Part shown: piece after piece, positions 55,530 to 64,000 of the stretch
Position numbering within the stretch: the stretch's first letter is position 1
Layout of the letters: each line of letters opens with the position of its first letter
Source of the DNA: Vicugna pacos
Lineage: Eukaryota; Chordata; Mammalia; Artiodactyla; Camelidae
Assembly: GCF_048564905.1 (NCBI RefSeq)
Contig: NC_133014.1
Span: forward strand, 16,439,136 to 16,503,135
Length of the DNA: 64,000 nucleotides
Reading direction: 5' to 3'
Position numbers and translations under genes: made by a program
The notes under the pieces: model-generated
Seen by the model: only the letters and a program-made list of their open reading frames with translations
Database searches by the model: none
Told to the model about the DNA's origin: nothing

Positions 55530-55975
55530 TATTTTTTATATTACTAAAGTACTGCATATTCATTGTGGGGAATTCAGAAAGTACAAAAAACATACCCTAA
55601 AATGATAAATTAATGCTCTTGTAAGTCTACCATCTGGAGATAATTTCCATGAACACTTTGTGTATCTTTTTTGAATCAGGGTTTCAGTGAGAACATAAAT
55701 GCCCACCACTTCATTGTTTAAGACTATACTGTATTTTATTGAGTCCATAAACCACAGTTAAATATTTTCCTTTTTTGGGGGCACTTAGAAGTTTCCACTT
55801 TTTGCTAGTATTAACACCGTTTTGATAAACATTTCTATACTTGTTCATTTACACACCTTTCTCATTATTTGCTTAGGATAAATTCCCGGAAGTGGATTTT
55901 CTAGATTAGAAATGCTTGTATTTACTAAGTCTTTGGATCAAGATTTCTGCACTAACCTCTAAAAAGCCTGTGTCA
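55530..55975 (-). repeat. Old LINE-1 fragment, antisense
   Basis: 'gtactgcatattcattgtggggaattcagaaagtacaaaaaacata', 'ctaccatctggagataatttccatgaacactttg', 'ttttgataaacatttctatacttg' and 'attatttgcttaggataaattcccggaagtggatttt' match the common old-L1 antisense text ('...ggataaattcctagaagtggaattgc'). Diverged, truncated. Confidence 0.65.
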
Positions 55976-56113
55976 AATGTATGAGACGGTCTTCCTTTAC
56001 ACGACCTAAAATTCTGAATACCTCCTCTCATCGTCTGCAGACGCTATGGGAGAAAAAGAAAGGGGACCCTCATGTTTACTCTGCATTTTAAATTACTTAC
56101 AAGGCTTTACATC

Positions 56114-56385
56114 TTTCTTTTTTTTAATGGGATACTTTTTTTTAATTGAGGTTTAGTCAGTTTGCAGTGCTGTGTCAGTTTCTGGTGTGCAGCACAATGC
56201 TTCAGTCATACGTGAACATACGTATGTTCGTTTTCATATTCTTTTTCACCATAAGCTACCAGATATCGAAGACAGTTCCCTGTGCTGTACAGTATAAACT
56301 TGTTTATCTATTTTATACATACCAGTCAGTGTCTGCAAATCTCGAACTCCCAGTTTATCCCTGCCCACCCCCTCCCACCTTCTAG
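56114..56385 (-). repeat. L1 3' UTR, antisense
   Basis: Poly-T (56114-56143) then 'attgaggtttagtcagtttgcagtgctgtgtcagtttctggtgtgcagcac', 'cacc ataagctaccagatatcg' and 'tgcaaatctcgaactcccagtttatccctgcccaccccctccc', the reverse of the artiodactyl L1 3' UTR. 5'-truncated at the end of ORF2. Confidence 0.88.
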
Positions 56386-56393
56386 ATGCTTCT

Positions 56394-56481
56394 AGAGGGG
56401 GTGCTAAGGGGGAAGAAAGGAGAGGAGGGGAGGATGAAGAGGAGGGGAAAGGAGAAAGAAAGAGAGAGAAGGGGGAGAAAG
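56394..56481. repeat. Purine-rich (GA/GGGA)n tract
   Basis: About 88 bp almost free of pyrimidines on the plus strand, directly after the L1. Frames over it are low-complexity artefacts. Confidence 0.9.
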
Positions 56482-56515
56482 ATCTCTCCCTCTCTACATA
56501 CACTCACTATTTCCA

Positions 56516-56757
56516 CCTGAGGCAGGTGCCTCTGCTTCCTGCTTCTTGGAACAAGGTGAGGGGTGGGAGGTGAATTAGTGTGATATCCAAACTTACAGCT
56601 GGATTTTAGATTGATCCAAAGCTCAGTCCTATATTTCTCACCTGTAAGCGTGGAGAACTCCAGGGGACTCTCCCACAGCTGTTAACTGCACCTTTCCCTG
56701 CAAGTTTTGGACTTCAGTTTTTCCTCTTTCAAACGATTTCCATGTGCCTTTCTCTAT
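56516..56757 (+). repeat. Direct duplication, copy 1 (partner 58638-58882)
   Basis: Shares with 58638-58882 an identical 24-base core around TCTTGGAACAAGGTGAGGGG, then GAGGCTCAGTCCT/AAAGCTCAGTCCT, CTTTCCCTGCAAG, TTTGGACTT and CCATGTGCCTT in the same order and orientation. It may be a local tandem-like duplication or two copies of an unnamed repeat. No coding content. Confidence 0.75.
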
Positions 56758-58637
56758 AAAGAAAGGAAGAAAGAGACTAATTTCTTTAAGGCACTGTTTT
56801 GAGACATTTGTTACTGGCAATCAAACACATGGTGTAATAGCCACATCATAGCCCCAAACCTTAGAGAACAGCCACAGCGCCCAGTGGGAATGTGTGCCTT
56901 AGAATTCTTCCTTTGCTAGCCCTGCCGGAGCAATGTCCCCGCCCCGCCTTTGTGCTGCTGGGCTCAGGTGTTTTACCTGGATTTGGAACCAGGAGCTTCC
57001 TGTGAACAGTTCCAGTCCTAGTCCCGCACGGAATGGCCTGTGGAGCAAGGTTTGTGGCACTGCCGGTCTGACCGTGACTTTAGTCGGGCTCACTATTGGA
57101 GCAACTGCTTAAATAAGCATAGAACAGTTGTAGCTGCAAAGCCACTTTCATGTGTGTTACTGAAGATACCACTTCATTCAAGGTTTCCTTGCAACCAGTA
57201 TTGCGGCTGCGAATCTGGTTCGAATCTGATTTTCTAGGCTGGGAGAGCTTTTCCATATTTGTTTCATTATCTTATTATTTTGAAATTTTGCCTTGATGTT
57301 ACTATTCTATGTATTTATATGTATTTTTTAAATTTCTTTTTGATGAAACCAAGTTGCTGTTTTCATAGGAAATACCATGCATTTCTTCACTCTGAAAATT
57401 TTTATTTCGTAATTTCTTTCTCTGTTACCTTGCCTGTCATTCTCCATTTCCTCTGCTGAAAATTCTGAAGCTATCCTCGAGGCCCCTGAACTTCTATTTT
57501 CCATGCTTTTTTCTGGCTTCATGGCATTCTAGGAGAATCCCCTGGCCCTATCGTTCAGTTCACCTGTTTGTTATCCAGTGGACACATTCAATTATTTAGT
57601 CCAACATTTGATTTTCTTTCCTTAATCCTTCAATAACCATGTATTTTCATTGCCGAGACCTCTGCTGTGTGCGCTCTAAAATCACCTCTTCTTGTCTTGC
57701 GCTCTTCTCTCCTGTACTTGAGTAGTTCAAGAAAATCATACTTATTTCCGCGTGTCCTTTTTCCTGCTCTCTTATTCAGCTGCTGCCACTGCTACCAGTT
57801 TTCAAGCTAGATGTCATTCTTCCTTGCTGACTTGTCCGAGATGTTTGGTATTTCTTGACTGCGCGCCCATCTTGTGTGCAAGGTTCCTGTGCGCCTGCCC
57901 GTGGCGTCGGTTGTACGTGCGCAGCAGCCTGCCTCCAGAACGGAGGAGAAGGACGTGCTGCCCACAGGAGAGGTGGGGCCTCGGAGCTGCATCCCTTCCC
58001 TACTGTGGAGTGACACAGCGCCACGACGTGCAGGGGGCCCGCAACAGTGTCGTTTATCATCTCACCGTCTGTAGGGCAGACACCCAGGTGGCCTTGTCTG
58101 AGTTTTCAGTGCGGGGTCGCACGAGGCTGAAATGAAGGTCTTCTGAGCGGAGCTTGTTAACAGGAGGAGAATCTTTTCCAAGCGCATTCCGGTTGTTGCA
58201 AGATCGACTTCTTTGCGGCTGTGAGTCTGCTGTTTGCCTCCTTGCTAACTGTCAGCCCACAGCCTAGCGGCTGCTCGCATTCCTTCTCAGGGGCCCACCT
58301 CCATCTTCAGATCAAGAAAGCTGTGCGGAGCCTTTCCCACCCTTCGCATCTCTCCAGCTTGCCTGTATCCGTCCGTCTTCGAAGGGTCTTGGGTTTTGAA
58401 GGGCTTCTGTGATTACACTGGGTCCCCGCTGGATAATCTGAATGGCCTCCCTATTTTAAGTTCAACTCTGCTGTGCCACGTAATTGCAGTCACGGGAGTG
58501 ACAGCTCATCGTACTCACAGGTGAGTAATGAGATGAGAAAATGGAATAATACTGGGGCATGGCGGGAGTTTTACTGTTTCTGAGAACAAGCACGCAGCCC
58601 TGTCACGCCACCCCAAACACCCACGCTCGTCAGCGCT
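56758..58637. other. No gene or repeat recognised
   Basis: Sequence between the two direct duplicates. T-rich part (57240-57850), then a moderately CpG-rich part (57850-58060) with overlapping frames of up to 127 codons; none is recognisable. Confidence 0.4.
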
Positions 58638-58882
58638 GCCCGAGGCCGACGCCTCCGCGTCCTGCTTCTTGGAACAAGGTGAGGGGCGGGAGGTGAAGCA
58701 TCACTCAGCTGTGTTTGCATGGTGACCAGACAGAGCTAGATTTTAGATGGTTCCGAGGCTCAGTCCTGTTCCCACCTCTAAGCTTGGAGGACCCCAGAGC
58801 ACTCGCCCATCACTCTTAGTTACCCCTTTCCCTGCAAGGTTTGGACTTTAGCTTTCTGCCTTTCCAATGGTCCCCATGTGCC
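58638..58882 (+). repeat. Direct duplication, copy 2 (partner 56516-56757)
   Basis: See partner. This copy carries a short extra segment after GGGAGGTGAA compared with copy 1 and is CpG-richer at its left end (GCCCGAGGCCGACGCCTCCG). Confidence 0.75.
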
Positions 58883-59029
58883 TTCAGTCTTCAAGGGATT
58901 CGTCATAATTTTTGGCCCGCTGAGGACATTCTCACCCCCAGAATTCATCTGCAGCATCTCTTTTCAAGCCTTGTGTATAGCAAGTGAGTGCCTTTCTATC
59001 ATGAACTTATTTAACTTCTCACAAGCTTC

Positions 59030-60165
59030 CTCTCGAGTTGACTGTCTCTCCTCCTTGGCGTCATCTTGCTTCTCAGTTTCCCCTTCACCTTCCTGATCAT
59101 CTTCTTTAACCTCCCTTGCGGTCTCCACTTTTAGTGAAATTGTAAACGTCGGAGCATCTTGGTCTCCATTCTGGACTGTGTTCTTATGTTACTTTCTCTC
59201 TCTCCTCAGTAATGAGTTTCCATGATTTTAAGTATCAATGACGTCCTGATAACGTGTACACTTTCATCTCTGTTCCATGCCTCTCCCTTGGGTTTGAAAT
59301 CTGTGTTTCAGTTCTCTTTTTGTTAGGCATCACAGTATTAATATGTTTAAAAGTGAATCCTTGATTCGCCAACTCCAGTATATTTCTTTCCCAGTAATTC
59401 CCGTCTCACTGGTGGCATCACCACCTACCGCAGGGCTCAGAAAGAAGATGAGATGCATCTTGTCCCCCTCACGTGGTACATTAGAGCTGTCACTGGGTCT
59501 TTTTGATTCACATCAAATTATAAACTGTGCCCATTCGCAACTCTTGCCTCGACTATTGAAAAGGCCTCATCTAGTGCCCCCACCCCAACTCTTGCTCCAC
59601 TTTGGTCCATTCCCCACGCAGCAGGCAGCACGATACTAAAATATATGGTGTATAAACTCAGCCATCTGCTCAATCTTCCAGTGGTTTCCTGTTGGACCAG
59701 TGGTAAAATTATAATTTCTTCCCAAAGTCCAGCAAGGCCTTCGGAATCTGGTTCTGGTCTGGCTCTCCCGTCTCACTTTTCCCACTCTCGACGACCCTCT
59801 GGCCGCGAGGATTTTGTCTTCTTTGCTCGTGTCTTTTCCGCTCCTGGGAGGAGAGTCCCTTCGCTCTTTGGCTACGTGATTCATACTCACCCTGATGGTC
59901 TCCCTTACCTTTTATTTCCCTAGAGAGGCCTTCGTGGTCTGCCTGCCTCGTGCTCTCTCTCATATCCTGTCCCTGCTTTTTAAAATTTCACCCCACAGTT
60001 TTACCTCTTCATTAATTGCTTGATCAGTACATTTCTTGACCGCAAGCTCTGCACTCCGTGGGGCAGAGGCCGTTCCTGTCTTGCTCATCGCTGCATCTCT
60101 AATGCCTAACACAGCACCTGAGTGGAATGTGTTTTCAGGACCTACTTGCTGAGTGACTAAGTGTA
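59030..60165 (+). repeat. L2 LINE 3' end, long copy
   Basis: Continuous L2 text over about 1.1 kb: 'gattttaagtatcaatgacgtcctgataac', 'actccagtatatttctttcccagtaattcccg', 'caatcttccagtggtttcctgttggaccagtgg...cccaaagtccagcaaggccttcgg', 'tctttggctacgtgattcatactcaccctg', 'agagaggccttcgtggtctgcc', ending 'tgcatctctaatgcctaacacagcacctgagtggaatg'. These encode or follow the C-terminal part of L2 ORF2. Diverged by small indels as expected for its age. Confidence 0.85.
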
Positions 60166-63100
60166 TGATCTAACGACTGAGCAAGGCCTGATGCAGGCAC
60201 CTTTAAAAATAATATTGTTGTCACTTCCCGTTGGCATTTCTATCAACATTTTCTTTTATTTATCTAAAAGTGTGCAATTTCACACATGACTTTATTTTTG
60301 TACTGTTTTCTTTTGTTACTATATCGACGATCCTCCCTTTTTCAAATATGCATTTTGTTTGAACTCAGCTTTATTGGAAATGAATATTTCCACCTTTGCT
60401 TTCATCTGCGATTTCTCTGCCAACCCTCGTTTCTTACTTTTTACTTTATTTTATTACGTTGCATGGAAGTGTATGGTTTAATTCCATATCTTTGTCCAGT
60501 TTGTAGTTATTAACACTGAGAAGGGAGTCAGCTTGTTTGGATGTGTTATCATTAATGGCACACTTGGCTCCTTGCAGCCTCTTGTTACTCTCCACTCCCT
60601 GCCTCCCAATCACTTTAGGGTGTTAGGCTCTAGCTGGTGCTAAAGAAAACCTTTGAATTTCTTCCTTATTTCTGAGTCCAACCTTGGCACAAGTGAGGCG
60701 TAATGATCGACTTGGCACAGCGAAGGAAGAGTGCCTGGAGCTTCCGACAGAGCAGCACACGCGAGCAGAGATCACGTCTCCTTTTGGTGATGCTTGTGTC
60801 TCCAGTACCCAAATCAATCTTGGGTACAGAACAGGCCCCAGCAAGTCACTGTGGACTGAGTGAACTGATGGAATCGGTCCACTCGTCTTTTCCTGTGTCT
60901 GGAAGTGTGGCCTAGAGCATCTTGGCCCTCAGCACTGGGGACCAGTCTCCTGCTTCTTGTCTCAGGCTGTAACCATCTTTTCTCTGGTAAGTTTGACAAG
61001 GGAGAAAGAAACAAATTACCATTGTATTATTAAGTAGAATTATTGCCCCAAACACTGATGTCTAGCCTTTATATATTTTGTGCAGCTAAATGACTCCCTG
61101 CACCTACTCTCTCTTTCCCCCAGTCTAGTGTTCCAGGCTTTCCCACGTTGATGAGGGATGACAGTGAGTAAGTGCACATCCATCAAAGTAAGATGAAATC
61201 CCAAAGCTTCCTGGCCTTTTTCATTATAATTTTATGTCACCCTGAGATGGTCCCCGTTTTTAACAAGAATAGTGATACTCTGAATTTTGTGGTTATTTTT
61301 CTTAGTTTTTATTTTTAATTTCCATCCCAACGTATTTTTCATCACTTTTTCATTTTCTAGGCAATGTCTACTGTATCTACAAGATGAGAAATGGAAGAAA
61401 GAAAAGGAGAGGGAAAAAGTATCATTCTTCAAGCTGCCACCTTTTCTTGGAGGTGTAGCTGAATGGATTCTGTGCTGACATTACCTTGATGCTCCCCTAT
61501 CTATCTGCCTAAAATGATTGATTTCCAGCCTCATGAACTGGGCTGACCCTGTGAGAATCTTTGAATTAAAAAACCCAACACAACAGCAACAACAGTGAGC
61601 AACCTACACCATTAGAGGTTTCCTTGAATTTTTTTTAAACTAAGCAATAATTTTCAGCTCACTAAATGAAACAAACATACTTTCAACATAGTCTGCATGA
61701 ATCAAAAAAGTTATCTCTGGTAAGAGACAAGGACACTGGGCAAAAAAACCAAAAAAGCACATATTGAAGAAAACCTCAAACCACTATGATACAGGACTTT
61801 ACTAAGAACTGCTACACCCCCCATCCCACTTGCTGGGCGTCAACAAGGGCATCGAGCTCCTTGTGTTCATGTCAGTTGTCGGATCAGAACATCCTAATTC
61901 AAGACTGAAAATGAAAAATAAAAAATAAAAATAAAAACAAAGAAAAGAAAAAGGAAAAGGCAAAGAAAAAAGATACACAAGACAGAGCAAACCCCTAGTC
62001 TCTCCTTCCCATAGAAGGAAGAGGGGATGGTTCAGTCCCAGGAGGATTTCCTGGTGGTGTCATAAAGTGTAAATATGCCTCCTTAAGGAACATATTCAGT
62101 CTCAGTTTGAACGTCTCTCTGCTCGAGCCTTCCCTTCGCGTAATTGCAAAGCAGTAATGTCTTTCTTTAAATCTGCTTAACAAATCCCTACACAATTTAC
62201 TTTAGAAGTGAGATGAAGTGGCTGTAAAGATAACAAATGCCAATTGTTGGAAGCATGTGTATATATATATTCTTTAAATCCAAAATCTCTTATAATGCAA
62301 AATATATTTGATTACATATACAAAGGATATTTAACACCTTAGTTTTCTGATGCCATCTAAATTATCTGCTGGTGCCCTAGATGTAATAAGACAGGTGTGT
62401 GAAAGGCTTTAGGGTTATTTATTTGAAGGGCAGAAAGGTCCAGAGTCATCTATTGCACAGGGATGGTGACTGCTGTACCATGGACAGAGCCAGACTCCAG
62501 ACACGGAGAGGTGCCTTTTGGAGGTTAGTGTGCAGATAACTCACCAAAAGAGATTTATTGAAAAAGGAATGAGCAGAGATCAATGCGTTACTAGTTAATT
62601 TATAAATCACTCCCTTCACAAGGGGCCCAGCTTCATTCATAAGATCATAATGCTCATGGTTCCTGGAAAGGGATTTAATGCCATTTTTCATCCATTCATT
62701 TTATTGTTTATCATGTAGAGGAAAGATTTAGACGTTCCATCGAGATGAGAGGAGAAGCACTTCGGGAAAATTCAGTGACGTGCCGACAGCTTGAGGACGC
62801 ATTTGCTGCCCCTGGAACAGCAGGATTAATGCTGCCTGGTGTGAGGGGCAGGATTGAATCCCACCACAGCACAGCGGTGTCATCCGTGGTGCTTCATCAC
62901 TCACGTTTTCGCTTCACAGGAAAGGGGCCTTTGTCCACTACCACTGGGCAGTTGTGGTCCATGACACAGTCTTCATATTAACTTTCATTATATGCTTTCT
63001 GGTGGAACCGTTTTACCTTCACCTCTGCCCCCGTTACATGACTGTGATGAAAAGGAAGAATTCGAGGCTGTGCGGACATATTCTTGATTCCCTTTTGAGG

Positions 63101-63951
63101 GTCCCTGGCAACGGCACATCCTTTTGCCCTGAGGAGAAATGTTGGTCCTGCTCACCTCCATGCTGTAAAGGAACTGTTCAGGGGACATGGATGAGGCATG
63201 CGTTTGGAGGTCCTTTTCCTCTCTGTGTCCTTGGAGGAGGAGGTCAGGGCCAAGGTTGCAGAGGCCTGAAGAGATCTGGCATACGGGGTGAGCTCTCCCG
63301 AGCCTCTCAGGGGCAGGCCTAGAGCAGTCCACAGCACGAGCAATTTGCGACTTCTCCAACATCACAGCTTTGTCTGCAACAATGCAAAGCGGTGCATGGG
63401 TCGTTGGGGACAACCAGCACTCAGAGCCATGGTTTCAGAGTCCGGTAGTGGCCTCCGAGCAATAAGAACTAATGTTTCGTTTCCAGAAGAACAGAGTCCC
63501 TGCCCTAAGGAGTGAAAAGGCATGAGCCGCGGTCAGCTTTAGCTTCACCTGCGTCTGTAAGAAGAGTTGTTACAGAACGTGGTCCAGCTGCTGGCCACTC
63601 AAAAATCAGTACTTGAGAGGCACAATGTTGATAGAAGGGAAAGTTGCCTTTAATCAGAATGCCAGCAATGTGGAGAGGTGGTGAATTCAGTGTCCCTAAA
63701 AACCACCTCCCAAGATTCTGCTCAGCCATGGAAGTTTTTAAAGAGAAAATGAGAAGTGACCTCAGCTGATCACTGAGATGAGGGGGTCAGAGCTGTGGTC
63801 ACCCTCCCACCGCCCACAGGCTTGCCTGTCAATTCCTTGTGAATGTTCCTTAGGTGCTGTCTTGTTCACACAGTTTGTTGGAGAGATTCCTGAAGAGGAA
63901 GCCAGGGTCATTTGTTAATTTCTTTTTCTCCATTTCTACTTTTTTGATCTG
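60166..63951. other. No gene or repeat recognised
   Basis: About 3.8 kb with frames of up to 141 codons (62988-63413 minus) but no recognisable product. A G/C-richer part lies at 63100-63340. 61898-61976 is A-rich simple sequence, and 62250-62330 is A/T-rich. Confidence 0.4.
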
Positions 63952-63968
63952 CAAAAAAAAAAAAAAAA
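63952..63968 (+). repeat. Poly-A tract
   Basis: A run of about 17 A near the right edge. No retroelement could be identified directly upstream, so it may be simple sequence or the tail of an unrecognised element. Confidence 0.7.
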
Positions 63969-64000
63969 GAGCAACAAGCTAGGCAAGGTATTGTGTGATC

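Noticed and set aside
1-64000. CRISPR arrays, bacterial operons, phage or plasmid features
   Set aside because: No regularly spaced identical repeats are present and the repeat content is plainly mammalian.

Overview
This window is mammalian intergenic or deep-intronic DNA, most likely from a camelid (camel, llama, alpaca or vicuna). The diagnostic evidence is five copies of a tRNA-derived SINE with a box A/box B head (GGTACAGCTCAGTGGTAGAG ... GGGTTCAATCTCC) and a conserved ATTACCTCCCCC tail, which matches the camelid vic-1 type SINE. L1 3' ends of artiodactyl type and ordinary eutherian MIR, L2, MaLR, hAT and Tigger fossils agree. No protein-coding gene, rRNA, tRNA, snRNA or CRISPR array could be supported. 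The longest open frames (up to 194 codons) match no family I recognise and are explained by chance or by repeats.

Layout. 1-10 kb: an unusual perfect 22-bp hairpin (1906-1956), an old unassigned repeat, two camelid SINEs, an L1 3' end, a Tigger/MER8-type DNA transposon with its TA target duplication, a hAT fossil, a G-quadruplex-like tract and a probable MaLR LTR. 10-25 kb: MIRs, an A/T-rich homeodomain-motif block, microsatellites, an L2 split by a MaLR LTR with a 5-bp target duplication, a second L2, a SINE, and a repeat-poor block at 24.2-25.2 kb. 25-35 kb: an old L1 split by a SINE, an LTR of class I retrovirus type split by a second LTR, an MLT1-type LTR, and one arm of a roughly 570-bp inverted duplication. 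35-50 kb: an L1 3' end, a hAT fossil, an antisense old L1, a second copy of the 27-kb LTR family, and the other arm of the inverted duplication beside a CpG-richer block. 50-64 kb: a full-length MIR, a hAT fossil, a 1.7-kb ORF2 piece of L1, antisense L1 pieces, a 240-bp direct duplication 2.1 kb apart, and a 1.1-kb L2.

The content is therefore a layered insertion record in a gene-poor stretch, not a gene system. Most worth a second look are the perfect hairpin, the inverted duplication that carries a MIR in the same place and orientation in both arms, the nested LTR insertions dated by their target duplications, a pair of interferon-response-like motifs, and several repeat-free A/T-rich blocks that could be conserved enhancers. 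All family names come from reading the sequence by eye against remembered consensus sequences; no database search was run.
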